From Halalkalibacter hemicellulosilyticusJCM 9152 (lineage in GTDB: Bacteria > Bacillota > Bacilli > Bacillales > Bacillaceae_D), in contig NZ_BAUU01000002.1 of the NCBI RefSeq assembly GCF_000513115.1, positions 62,001 through 126,000 of the forward strand: DNA of 64,000 nt. The letters run 5' to 3'. The translations under genes and the position numbers were made by a program. The notes beneath the pieces are model-generated. The model searched no databases. It was given only the letters and a program-made list of their open reading frames with translations, and was not told the DNA's origin. Numbering within the stretch: the stretch's first letter is position 1; every line of letters starts with the position of its first letter. Positions 1-8,014 of the stretch are shown here, in pieces.

Positions 1-25
1 TATCAACAATTGTATATTTCGCCAT
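1..25 (-). CDS. fer: Ferredoxin, N-terminal fragment (cut by window edge)
   Basis: Only the first eight codons are inside the window. On the reverse strand they read MAKYTIVD, the usual opening of the small Bacillus ferredoxin that carries electrons through one iron-sulfur cluster. A GGAGGG ribosome-binding site lies 8 bases upstream of the ATG (positions 34-39). The gene is divergent from ypbB, the arrangement seen at the fer locus of B. subtilis. The cluster-binding cysteines lie outside the window, so the identity rests on the start peptide and the neighbours. Confidence 0.75.
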
Positions 26-54
26 TTCTATAACCCTCCAATTAGTCTATATCT

Positions 55-82
55 ATACTACCTTATCCTGAACAACTGTCAA
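55..82 (-). promoter_or_regulatory. Probable SigA promoter of fer
   Basis: On the reverse strand there is a perfect TTGACA (77-82) and, 16 bases later, TAGTAT (55-60), which matches four of six bases of the -10 consensus. The start codon of fer follows about 30 bases downstream. Confidence 0.55.
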
Positions 83-273
83 ATGTTCATCACATATTGA
101 ATAAATGTTTTCCTAATGAACTATTTTAAAACGGAATAGAGAACTTTTCAACATATTCGTCTTAAAATAATTGTTTTATTTTTATTTTCTTTAAAAACAA
201 TTAAGAATATATATGTTTATTTATGATTAGTAATCCCGTTATTTGCTTAAATAAGTCCCTTTTATTAGAGGGA

Positions 274-285
274 ATTTGATACAAT
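274..285 (+). promoter_or_regulatory. Probable extended -10 promoter of ypbB-recS
   Basis: TGA-TACAAT (277-285) is an extended -10 element placed about 36 bases before the preferred ypbB start. No good -35 hexamer is seen at 16-18 bases upstream, which extended -10 promoters can tolerate. The rest of the 26-321 interval is AT-rich and shows nothing else I can name. Confidence 0.45.
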
Positions 286-321
286 AAAATTGAAGTGATG
301 AAGTTAGTAGGTGTATGGAAG

Positions 322-1380
322 ATGGACAGAAAACAATACATTATTTTATCAATATTAGCTGCTTTTAATGGAGAACGTTCTATTTTTGGTGCTTATCATG
401 TATTGCAAGGAAAAAAATCATCTCAAACCATTCAAGACCATGCTCTATTTATGATATCTGCTTATTTTGGTCTATTTCCAAAGTGGTCAAGAGACGATTT
501 TATTTTCGAAGTAAAGAAATTGATTGATCTCAATTATATTGAAAAGATCAACAATGATCGTGTGAAATTAACTAAATTCGGTATACAAACATATGAACAA
601 AAAAAAGATACAAACGGTTTTGCTCATGATTTAAATGGGTGGAAGTACCACAAATGGTCGGATATTGTTTGGTTAAGGCTAGCACTTTACATTCAATCAT
701 TGTCTTTTTTAATGTCAAAAGAATCGAAGTTTTACCCTTTAACACAAAGGTATTCGGTTCAACAGTGGGTCAAGAAAAACCTGCCGAAAGATTCCGAGAT
801 ACAGAAACAACAATTTGTTCAATTACATAACGAATTAAAATCGATATTAGATGATTGTGAAACAGAGCAAGCAGAAGCTTTTACTTATCAATTATCGAGT
901 AAAAACCATATAGGCAAAACAAAGAAACAAATAGCTGAAGTAATGGCGACTTCTGAGGATATCGTTGCTCTATTACACATATCTGTCATCCATAAAATAT
1001 GTAACTTGGCTCAAAATGTAACAGTTTATCCAATGCTACACCTGTTTGTAAACGAAATTGAGGGTCAGGTTATGCTTACAGATTCAACGAAAAAGACGTA
1101 TGAACTCATACAAAAGGGGCTTAGTTTAAATGATATCATGAAGCTTCGACAATTAAAAAAAAGTACGATAGAAGATCATATTGTTGAAATGGCCTATGCA
1201 GATGTTCCTTTCCCATACAAATTATTTATTACGGAAAAAGAAGAAAATGAAATTATTCAATGTATCAATCAATTAAGAACAACAAAATTAAGAGTCATTA
1301 AAGAGCAGTTAAATGATACTGTTACATATTTTATGATTCGACTTGTTATAGCAATAAGGAAGGTGCGCTATGAGTCTTGA
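322..1380 (+). CDS. ypbB: YpbB, helix-turn-helix protein upstream of RecS
   Basis: A 352-residue protein matching YpbB by position directly before recS and by its N-terminus, where FNGERSIFGAYHVLQGKKSSQT is a typical YpbB-type helical region. Its role is not established; the tail contains a helix-turn-helix-like stretch. It is probably a partner or regulator of the RecQ-like helicase encoded next. I prefer the ATG at 322 because an AGTAGGTG ribosome-binding site lies 8 bases before it; an in-frame GTG-ATG pair at 295-300 has no clear site. The last 11 bases overlap recS, which implies translational coupling. Confidence 0.75.
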   Translation: MDRKQYIILSILAAFNGERSIFGAYHVLQGKKSSQTIQDHALFMISAYFGLFPKWSRDDFIFEVKKLIDLNYIEKINNDRVKLTKFGIQTYEQKKDTNGFAHDLNGWKYHKWSDIVWLRLALYIQSLSFLMSKESKFYPLTQRYSVQQWVKKNLPKDSEIQKQQFVQLHNELKSILDDCETEQAEAFTYQLSSKNHIGKTKKQIAEVMATSEDIVALLHISVIHKICNLAQNVTVYPMLHLFVNEIEGQVMLTDSTKKTYELIQKGLSLNDIMKLRQLKKSTIEDHIVEMAYADVPFPYKLFITEKEENEIIQCINQLRTTKLRVIKEQLNDTVTYFMIRLVIAIRKVRYES

Positions 1381-2872
1381 GCAAGTATTAAAAAAGAAAT
1401 TTGGTTATGAGAAATTTCGTAATGACCAAGAACCTATTATACGTGCCATTATGTCGAAGCGTAATGTGTTAGCTATATTACCGACTGGAACAGGTAAATC
1501 TATTTGTTATCAATTACCGGCGTTGTTGTTAGATGGTATAACGATTGTCGTTTCTCCATTACTATCGTTAATGGAGGACCAGGTTCAAGAACTTCGAACT
1601 AGTGGTATTAAAGAAGTGGTAGCCATTAACAGTTTTATGCGAAAAGAAGACCAAAGGCGAGTTATTAATAATTTACAGCGATATAAGTTAGTGTATGTAT
1701 CACCTGAAATGTTACAGCATCGACATTTGAAAAGTCGGATGTTACAGGTGCAGGTGTCTTTGTTTGTCGTTGATGAAGCACATTGTATTTCTCAGTGGGG
1801 TCATGATTTCAGACCTGATTATTTAAGGTTAGGGGATGTTATTCAACATCTAGGTAGTCCACCGTGTTTAGCCATTACAGCTACAGCTACAAAAGAAGTT
1901 CAACGTGATCTTATCGCTCAATTATCGCTTCATAATCCTAAGCGATTTATTCAATCGATCAATCGTCCTGAAATTGTGCTATCAGTTGAGAACTGTGTTT
2001 CAACAGAGGAAAAAATAGAAAAAACGAAAAAGCTCATTCATCAATTAGAAGGGCCTGGAATGATTTATTTTTCAAGTCGATTATGGGCAGAGTCGATGTG
2101 TGAGCAGTTAAAGAAAGAGGGTCATCAACGCGCGGCGTATTATCATGGTGGTTTATCAACAGAGGATCGAATCCTAATCCAACAACAATTTATGAACGAA
2201 GAGCTAGATGTTATTTGCTGCACGAGTGCTTTTGGGATGGGTATCAACAAAAAGAATATTCGCTATGTGTTACACTTTCACTTTCCTATAGAGCTAGAAG
2301 CTTATGTTCAAGAAATTGGGCGTGCAGCAAGAGATTATGCACCAAGTATTGCTATTTCCTTTTTTTGTGAGGATGATAGAGCATTGGCAAAGAGTCTAAT
2401 TGAAAGGGATACCGTTACAATGGAGCAGTTATCACTGCTATTGCATCGTATTTCACATTACAGAAAAATTAATGAAGTACCAGTGGAGGACCTTCTAGTA
2501 GAAACTGGTTGTTCGGATACGACTTGGAGGTTAACGGTATTTCAGTTGGAACAATTAAATGTTATTAATAATATGATTATTTCTCCTTTTCCAATAGATG
2601 AAATGACGAAAATTATGCTGAAATCACAACAGAAAAGAATGGCAGTAAAATTAGCGAAATGGAAAAAAACAGAAGAGTATTTAACTAGCACATCTTGTAG
2701 AAGAAACGTATTGTTACATTATTTCTCAGAAGAAAAAGTACGAGAGAACGGGTATGCGTGTTGTGATATTTGTTCATTTTCACTATCTGCTTATAATCGA
2801 AAAAAAGAACGTGAACATTCACAAGAAGATTCCACATGGCAGGAGCATTTAAAGGCAGTGTTTAAGGTATAA
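1370..2872 (+). CDS. recS: RecQ-family ATP-dependent DNA helicase RecS
   Basis: A 500-residue superfamily 2 helicase that should unwind DNA 3' to 5' during recombination and repair. Visible motifs are Walker A (TGTGKS, residues 39-44), the DEAH box followed by CISQWGHDFRP (from about 135), the motif VI region IGRAAR, and a Cys pair with CDIC near the C-terminus that fits the RecQ zinc-binding domain. No HRDC domain follows, so the length matches the short RecS (YpbC) type rather than full RecQ. The ATG has a GGAAGGTG site and lies inside the end of ypbB. Confidence 0.9.
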   Translation: MSLEQVLKKKFGYEKFRNDQEPIIRAIMSKRNVLAILPTGTGKSICYQLPALLLDGITIVVSPLLSLMEDQVQELRTSGIKEVVAINSFMRKEDQRRVINNLQRYKLVYVSPEMLQHRHLKSRMLQVQVSLFVVDEAHCISQWGHDFRPDYLRLGDVIQHLGSPPCLAITATATKEVQRDLIAQLSLHNPKRFIQSINRPEIVLSVENCVSTEEKIEKTKKLIHQLEGPGMIYFSSRLWAESMCEQLKKEGHQRAAYYHGGLSTEDRILIQQQFMNEELDVICCTSAFGMGINKKNIRYVLHFHFPIELEAYVQEIGRAARDYAPSIAISFFCEDDRALAKSLIERDTVTMEQLSLLLHRISHYRKINEVPVEDLLVETGCSDTTWRLTVFQLEQLNVINNMIISPFPIDEMTKIMLKSQQKRMAVKLAKWKKTEEYLTSTSCRRNVLLHYFSEEKVRENGYACCDICSFSLSAYNRKKEREHSQEDSTWQEHLKAVFKV

Positions 2873-2947
2873 ATGAAATACTTTACACAAATTGATTTCA
2901 TGGAACAACATAACAATATAAACAAGTAAAGCTAGGAGGGAAAAGAT

Positions 2948-3184
2948 ATGAATAAGAACTTAGATGATCAAGCAGAAAAATTGAGAGAGCAAGTAGGAGA
3001 ATATCAAGAGAAGCAAAACGAAATGTCGTCTTTACCTCCACGTAGTTCAATTCATAAGCGTCAGCAACGAGAAAAGAAAAATAAAAAACCTAAGTGGAGG
3101 GTACGCTTTGTGTTGATTCGTCTTTTTCTAATTTTGTTTCTTTTATTAATTGTAGCAGCTTTAGTTTTACCAAATTGGCTTTAA
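2948..3184 (+). CDS. Short YpbE-like membrane protein without LysM domain
   Basis: 78 residues: a charged cytoplasmic part (residues 1-54, rich in Lys, Arg, Gln and Glu) and one hydrophobic segment (about 55-76) at the extreme C-terminus. Position after recS and the LPPRSSIHK stretch resemble the N-terminal half of B. subtilis YpbE, which continues past its membrane segment into an extracellular LysM domain. Here the frame stops right after the membrane segment and only about 50 bases separate it from the next gene, so no LysM region is hidden by a frameshift. AGGAGGG precedes the ATG. Function unknown. Confidence 0.65.
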   Translation: MNKNLDDQAEKLREQVGEYQEKQNEMSSLPPRSSIHKRQQREKKNKKPKWRVRFVLIRLFLILFLLLIVAALVLPNWL

Positions 3185-3235
3185 CCCATTCTATCATACG
3201 CTCATTGGACATACATTGTAATGAGGTGATCAACA

Positions 3236-3694
3236 TTGGGCGGATTAAAGGAATGGAACATTCAAAATGACTATAGTAGTCCAGTTGTTAAAGTGATGTT
3301 GGAGGAATTAATTGAACGAAAAGAAAAACTTAAGAAATTAGAAAAATATAATCGATATAGTGGTTATCTTACTTTAATATTGCTATCGTTACTGTTGTTA
3401 GTCTGTTACATTGAATTTACTCAACGGCTTAGCTCTTCCTATCAATCGTTATTAACGAGTGTGCTAAATAATTCGCTTTTTTTATTGGTTTTACTACTGA
3501 CTGGATTAAGCTTGATATATGTTCAATATTTTCATAAAAAAGTTACAAAGGCTGAAAAGGAGTACGAAGAGCTTCGAGAAGAATTAATGAATCGTAGTTC
3601 TGAGCTTTGGGAAGATGATACTCAATGGTTAGCAAGGGATCATGTTTTTCACTATATGAAAGCCGAGCATGACATTAATTTATATTACAAATAA
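3236..3694 (+). CDS. ypbF: YpbF-like two-helix membrane protein (DUF2663 type)
   Basis: 152 residues with two hydrophobic segments (about 42-62 and 77-100) followed by a charged, probably coiled-coil tail containing several Glu/Lys repeats. Size, topology and position after the ypbE equivalent match B. subtilis YpbF, a protein of unknown function. Translation starts at TTG 3236, which has a GAGGTGA ribosome-binding site 7 bases upstream. It ends four bases before the stop of a convergent reverse-strand gene. Confidence 0.6.
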   Translation: MGGLKEWNIQNDYSSPVVKVMLEELIERKEKLKKLEKYNRYSGYLTLILLSLLLLVCYIEFTQRLSSSYQSLLTSVLNNSLFLLVLLLTGLSLIYVQYFHKKVTKAEKEYEELREELMNRSSELWEDDTQWLARDHVFHYMKAEHDINLYYK

Positions 3695-3698
3695 TTGA

Positions 3699-3926
3699 TT
3701 ATGAACTCTTTTCTAAATGATTGACACCAAAAAATAGATAAGACGACCTTGCATATGAGTGGCGGCGAATGATAATAACGTTATCATTAAAGAAAGCAAT
3801 TCTTCCAAATGCTATCGTTTTTTTACTTCGTATACAATAAACTTCAATCGGAAGTCCAAGCCGGTAGTTATAGGAAATATCATTATTAGTGACCAGTGTG
3901 AATTTTTTTACCTTTTTTAATCGCAT
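3699..3926 (-). CDS. Hypothetical 75-residue protein, convergent to ypbF
   Basis: I do not recognise this protein. It is small and basic, with an N-terminal Lys/Arg cluster (MRLKKVKK) and a middle part that reads like a compact beta-rich fold (RLGLPIEVYCIRSKK, then AFGRIAFFNDNVIIIRR). The start at 3926 is chosen because an AAGGGGGA ribosome-binding site sits 7 bases upstream; a longer reading to 4025 adds a hydrophobic run with no ribosome-binding site and is less likely. No terminator separates it from ypbF, so the two transcripts probably overlap. Confidence 0.5.
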   Translation of the reverse strand: MRLKKVKKFTLVTNNDISYNYRLGLPIEVYCIRSKKTIAFGRIAFFNDNVIIIRRHSYARSSYLFFGVNHLEKSS

Positions 3927-4128
3927 CAAATGATCCCCCTTTTTATGAAAACGGTTACTTACCTTTATTAGTATAGCGATTTCGTAAAAATAAAACAATA
4001 TAAATACTAAAAATAAATGAATCATGTAAGGTACTTGTTAAGCCCATGAAATACCTTAAACAATGATAAAAGTACGCTCTGTGATTTTGCTTATATTGTC
4101 ACAATCGGACTTTTAAGAAAATAAATAG

Positions 4129-4140
4129 TTGTGATATAAT
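4129..4140 (+). promoter_or_regulatory. Extended -10 promoter of the 35-residue peptide gene
   Basis: TGA-TATAAT (4132-4140) is a perfect extended -10 element, 46 bases before the ATG at 4186. The -35 region at 17 bases (TTTAAG) is weak. Together with the terminator at 4306 it makes the small gene a self-contained transcription unit. Confidence 0.6.
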
Positions 4141-4185
4141 AAATAAAAATAAATGTATGTAATGTTGGTGTAAGGAGTGAGGTAG

Positions 4186-4293
4186 ATGTCAGCAATACAA
4201 TTAACTGGGATTCTTGGTTTTGGCTTTATGGCATTAGCACTAGCTGTGGTTATGGCTATTTATATGTTAAAGCTATCTGAACACTCTGAATAA
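4186..4293 (+). CDS. 35-residue single-pass membrane peptide
   Basis: A very short frame opening with MSAIQLTGILGFGFMALALA and ending KLSEHSE. Residues 7-29 form one continuous hydrophobic helix, followed by a short polar tail. It has a strong AAGGAG ribosome-binding site 8 bases before the ATG, its own extended -10 promoter and a terminator 12 bases after its stop, which together argue strongly for a real gene. I cannot name a family. Short membrane peptides of this size often modulate a larger membrane protein, but nothing here shows which. Confidence 0.6.
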   Translation: MSAIQLTGILGFGFMALALAVVMAIYMLKLSEHSE

Positions 4294-4305
4294 GAATGAC
4301 GAGAA

Positions 4306-4344
4306 AAGAAGTTGACAACCAAAGGGAAGTCAGCTTCTTTTTTT
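4306..4344 (+). terminator. Terminator of the 35-residue peptide gene
   Basis: AAGAAGTTGAC pairs with GTCAGCTTCTT (one G-U pair) across a 12-base loop and is followed by a run of T. Confidence 0.8.
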
Positions 4345-4443
4345 AAAAAATTTATTATACATTGTTCCTAAAATTTATTAGAGAAAACGTTTTGGGTAAG
4401 TATTTCAAGTAACTGAAACGCTTTAAGTAGGAGAGGTGAACGA

Positions 4444-5658
4444 ATGGAGAAGCAATTATTTCATAGATTAGATGAATTATATGGAGATATGGTTGAATTG
4501 AGAAGGGAGTTTCACCAATATCCTGAGCTTTCATTTCAGGAAATCAAAACTCCTAAAATGATTGCTGATTATTTAGAACGTATAGGAATAGATGTCAAAA
4601 GAAATGTTGGTGGTCGTGGCATAGTTGGATACATAAAGGGTGGGAAACCAGGAAAGACGGTTGCAATTCGAGCAGATTTTGATGCGTTGCCAATACAAGA
4701 AGAGACGAATCTCCCTTTTGCTTCTAAGGTACCTGGTGTGATGCATGCTTGTGGACATGATGCACATACTGCTACATTACTCGTTTTAGCGAAAGCATTA
4801 GTCGAAATTCGCTCTGAATTACAGGGGACTATTGTTTTGATTCACCAATTTGCTGAAGAATTAGCTCCAGGAGGGGCAATCGAGATGATAAAAGATGGCT
4901 GCTTAGAAGATGTAGACGTCATTTTTGGCAATCATATTTGGAGTTCATTCTCCTATGGGTGTATTGGTTATCGTTCAGGTGCTATTATGGCCTCAGCTGA
5001 CCGTTTCCACTTAACGATACACGGTAGAGGAGGGCATGGTGCAAGCCCGCATGAAACCGTTGATGCTATAGTAGTTGGCGCATCAATCGTCCAACAACTA
5101 CAACAGATTGTTAGTCGTAATATAGACCCATTAAAGTCAGCAGTATTATCAATTGGATCTTTTCAAGCAGGCGGTGCGTTTAATGTTATTGCTGATCAAG
5201 CGAAGCTAGTAGGTACAGTTCGAACGTTTGATAAAGATATTCAAAACAATATGATTAATCGTATGGAGCAAATCATTAAAGGCATATGTGAAGCGATGAA
5301 TGCAGATTACACATTTAATTATGAAAAGGGCTATCCAGCTGTTGTCAATGATTCTATTATGACTAAGCAGTTTAGTAAAATCATGAAAAATAATTTAAAT
5401 GAAGTTAAAGTTGAAGAAATAGCTCCAGTTATGGGTGGAGAAGATTTTGCTTATTACTTGCAGCGTGTTCCAGGTGTCTTCTTTTTTACTGGTGCTGGAA
5501 ATATGGAAGGTACGTCTTACCCTCATCATCACCCGAAGTTTGATATAGATGAACGAGCCATGTTAATTGCAGCGAAAGCGTTAGGGAGTGCGGCGCTATC
5601 CTACTTGAGTGGGAATTTCGAAATAGGTATTGAGGAAGAAATGAAGCCATTAGTATAA
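4444..5658 (+). CDS. M20-family amidohydrolase (N-acyl amino acid hydrolase type)
   Basis: A 404-residue cytoplasmic metalloenzyme of the M20D group, which removes acyl groups from amino acids or hippurate-like substrates. Visible marks are RADFDALPIQEE (from 76), the metal-binding HACGHDAH (101-108) with the bridging Cys103, the catalytic Glu pair EEL near 138-140, and the C-terminal metal-binding PHHHPKFD. Length is normal and no residue is missing. It stands alone between two terminators. The upstream region has an imperfect cre-like palindrome (4382-4395) that I do not rely on. The natural substrate cannot be read from the sequence. Confidence 0.85.
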   Translation: MEKQLFHRLDELYGDMVELRREFHQYPELSFQEIKTPKMIADYLERIGIDVKRNVGGRGIVGYIKGGKPGKTVAIRADFDALPIQEETNLPFASKVPGVMHACGHDAHTATLLVLAKALVEIRSELQGTIVLIHQFAEELAPGGAIEMIKDGCLEDVDVIFGNHIWSSFSYGCIGYRSGAIMASADRFHLTIHGRGGHGASPHETVDAIVVGASIVQQLQQIVSRNIDPLKSAVLSIGSFQAGGAFNVIADQAKLVGTVRTFDKDIQNNMINRMEQIIKGICEAMNADYTFNYEKGYPAVVNDSIMTKQFSKIMKNNLNEVKVEEIAPVMGGEDFAYYLQRVPGVFFFTGAGNMEGTSYPHHHPKFDIDERAMLIAAKALGSAALSYLSGNFEIGIEEEMKPLV

Positions 5659-5696
5659 GTACAAAACGGTTAAGAAGAATATGATCATAACATTTC

Positions 5697-5732
5697 GGTG
5701 AGTCTGATGTTTAATATGGGACTCACCTTTTT
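5697..5732 (+). terminator. Terminator after the M20 amidohydrolase gene
   Basis: GGTGAGTC and GACTCACC form a perfect 8-base stem with a 15-base loop, followed by TTTTT. Confidence 0.85.
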
Positions 5733-5918
5733 GATATGACAATTTTTAATGTTGGTCTGAACATACTTTAGTTAATATAGGAGAGACTAACGTAAAGTAT
5801 TTAAACTTCATGAACAATGATTCCTGTTTCAATTGCGAACCTTCTTTTCAGTTTTGTCATACCGTATACTATGAAGGCTGTGAATCGAAATTGGCAGAAT
5901 GTTAGGAGGGTGAGGATA

Positions 5919-6515
5919 TTGCGCCTTGAGCGGTTAACGACGAATAAATTTAAAGCATTTTTATCAAATGATGATATGAATGAACGAGGGTTAACTAAAG
6001 ATGATCTTTGGCAAGATTTGCCTAAAGTTCATGACCTATTTCGAGAAATGATGTTAGAAGCTGATGATGAATTAGGATTTAAAATAGATGGCCCAATTGC
6101 TGTTGAAGTATATGCCATGCCGGCGCAAGGGATGGTAATTGTCGTTTCAAAATGTGAAGTGGATGAATGGTCTAACGAAGACCTTGATGATGGTTATATT
6201 GAGATGCAAGTCACTCTTGATGAGACAGAGGATTTTTATTACGTATTTGATGATATTGAAAGTGTCCTTTTACTTGCTGAACGTTTGTACAATCTCGGTA
6301 TAGTGAATGGTACACTGTATACATTTGAAGGTCATTACTATTTAGCGTTTGAAGAGTTTGACGTTGATATAGACTTAGAAGAAACATTTGTCGCTATTCT
6401 TTCTGAATATGGCTCACCTGCAACGGTTTCGATATATCGTGTACAAGAATATGGGAAATGTCTAATGGAACATAATGCGATACAATTGTTATATACGCAT
6501 TTTTTTAATCATTGA
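5919..6515 (+). CDS. ypbH: YpbH (MecB), MecA-family adaptor of ClpC
   Basis: A 198-residue MecA paralogue. MecA-type adaptors deliver substrates to the ClpCP protease and regulate competence and sporulation. The N-terminal substrate-binding part is clear (MRLERLTTNKFKAF, then ERGLTKDDLWQDLPKVH and EADDELGFK), joined by an acidic linker near residues 90-120 to the C-terminal ClpC-binding domain. Translation starts at TTG 5919, which has a full AGGAGGG site 8 bases upstream; an ATG at 5817 would add an unrelated leader. B. subtilis has ypbH at this position. It is not mecA itself, which lies elsewhere. Confidence 0.85.
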   Translation: MRLERLTTNKFKAFLSNDDMNERGLTKDDLWQDLPKVHDLFREMMLEADDELGFKIDGPIAVEVYAMPAQGMVIVVSKCEVDEWSNEDLDDGYIEMQVTLDETEDFYYVFDDIESVLLLAERLYNLGIVNGTLYTFEGHYYLAFEEFDVDIDLEETFVAILSEYGSPATVSIYRVQEYGKCLMEHNAIQLLYTHFFNH

Positions 6516-6520
6516 TAAGA

Positions 6521-6548
6521 AGACTGAGCAAAATCAGTCTCTTTTTTT
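6521..6548 (+). terminator. Terminator of ypbH
   Basis: AGACTGA and TCAGTCT form a 7-base stem around a 6-base loop, followed by CTTTTTTT. Confidence 0.85.
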
Positions 6549-6682
6549 ATTTAAATGTCCTTCTTCATAAATAAAATTGTAAAAATTTTAATTTAGTATG
6601 GAAATTATCAGGATCATTGATTATATTAGATTGAGGTGAATACTGATTTGTGAATTACACATTTTGAGGTGAAAATAAGGAG

Positions 6683-7942
6683 ATGTCAAAGATAAAGGGA
6701 AGTACGGAGCAAAATGACGTACTTTTTACAACTAAAGAAGAATTTACGATTGCGTTTAATAAGTTAGGATATACAGAAAAAGAATACTTACAATTTATGG
6801 AGCCAACAAGACTTGTTAAAGTGACGTTACCTTTGAAGTTAGATGATGGTTCCACAAGGTTATACACGGCATATCGCGTACAACACCATTTATATAAAGG
6901 CCCTACAATGGGCGGTGTCATTTGTCACCCTACTTATAATGAAAGTGATGTAGAATCTTTAGCAATGATTATGAGTATTAAAACGGGAGTTGCCAACATT
7001 CCATTTGGTGGAGCAAAAGGCTTAATTAGTTGCGATCCACGTGAGTTGTCTTATCGTGAAATGGAACGCTTAAGTAGGCTATATATACGTAGAATGTATG
7101 AGACTATCGGTACAAGTAAGGATATCCTAACGTCTGAAGGTCAAGCGAATACTCAGATGATGTCTTGGATGTATGATGAATTAAGTTACTTTGATAAGGA
7201 GTCAGCTGGTGCGATTACAGGTAAACCATTAGAAATTGGCGGTACATATGGTCGTGAAAAAGCAGCGGCAATTAGTATTATTACAACATTAAATGAAACG
7301 TTAAACTATAACAAACGAGAGTTAAATGAAACTCGCGTGATCATTCAAGGGTTTGGAAAAGTCGGAAGCTTTCTTGCTCAATATGTACATCAACAAGGGG
7401 CTACTGTTATTGGCGTTTCAGATAGTTACGGAGCACTATATGATGAAGATGGTTTAGATATTGATTATTTATTAGACCGACGGGATAGCTTTGGAACCGT
7501 AACGAAATTATTTAAAAACACACTAAAGATAGAAGAACTACAAGGAAAACAATGTGATTTATTATTACTTGCAACTGAGCAGCAGCAAGTAACACCGATA
7601 CAAATTGAGAACCTAGCTGCTTCGATTGTTATTGAAGTGACAAACCATTCACTATCCTTGACTGATATGCCAAGTATTAATCAAAATGAATTATTTATAG
7701 TCCCTCACGTTCTTGCAAGTATTGGAACAGACATCATTTCGTATTTAGAGTGGTTGCAATATAAGCAAGGGTTAAGGTGGTCAGAAGCGGAAGTAGAGCA
7801 ACAGTTAAAACAGAGAATGACTCAGTCCTATCAAGATATCTATGAATTAGCAATTAGACGTAAAGTTAACTTGCGTTTAGCTTCGTTTATGTATAGTTTG
7901 CGTTCAATCGTTGAAGCATCTCGTTTTCGCGGTTGCCATTAG
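6683..7942 (+). CDS. Divergent glutamate dehydrogenase-like protein (gudB locus)
   Basis: 419 residues in the place of gudB. Family membership is certain: the Rossmann motif GFGKVG (223-228), a 17-residue stretch from DYLLDRRD to TKLF that matches GudB, and a C-terminus ending EASRFRG. The active site is altered. By alignment with bacterial GDH, the glutamate gamma-carboxylate lysine is Met76 (GPTMGG instead of GPTKGG) and the catalytic aspartate is Glu152 (TSEGQ instead of APDVF), while Lys100, Lys112 and Ser353 remain. The motif NGPT is NHSL and PDVLASAGG is PHVLASIGT. It may be inactive, regulatory, or have another substrate; leucine dehydrogenases also carry a hydrophobic residue at the Met76 site. 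GAGGTGA precedes the ATG. Single-gene unit with its own terminator. Confidence 0.8.
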   Translation: MSKIKGSTEQNDVLFTTKEEFTIAFNKLGYTEKEYLQFMEPTRLVKVTLPLKLDDGSTRLYTAYRVQHHLYKGPTMGGVICHPTYNESDVESLAMIMSIKTGVANIPFGGAKGLISCDPRELSYREMERLSRLYIRRMYETIGTSKDILTSEGQANTQMMSWMYDELSYFDKESAGAITGKPLEIGGTYGREKAAAISIITTLNETLNYNKRELNETRVIIQGFGKVGSFLAQYVHQQGATVIGVSDSYGALYDEDGLDIDYLLDRRDSFGTVTKLFKNTLKIEELQGKQCDLLLLATEQQQVTPIQIENLAASIVIEVTNHSLSLTDMPSINQNELFIVPHVLASIGTDIISYLEWLQYKQGLRWSEAEVEQQLKQRMTQSYQDIYELAIRRKVNLRLASFMYSLRSIVEASRFRGCH

Positions 7943-7958
7943 TTTGATATAATAAATT

Positions 7959-7997
7959 AAAAAAAGGAGAAGCCATTCAAACTGGCAACTCCTTTTT
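7959..7997 (+). terminator. Terminator between the GDH-like gene and ypdA
   Basis: AAAAAGGAG pairs with CTCCTTTTT, with an inner CCA/TGG pair, ending in a T run. It stops four bases before the ypdA ribosome-binding site (8001-8007), leaving no room for a promoter after it. A TATAAT at 7948-7953 lies just before it, so the hairpin may sit in the ypdA leader. Confidence 0.8.
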
Positions 7998-8014
7998 ATG
8001 TAGGTGGTTTATTC

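Noticed and set aside
3927-4025. Longer reading of the reverse-strand 75-codon gene
   Set aside because: The added part is a hydrophobic run without ribosome-binding site, while ATG 3926 has one.
4382-4395. cre-like site before the M20 amidohydrolase
   Set aside because: Only 11 of 14 positions fit and both outer bases on one side are wrong.
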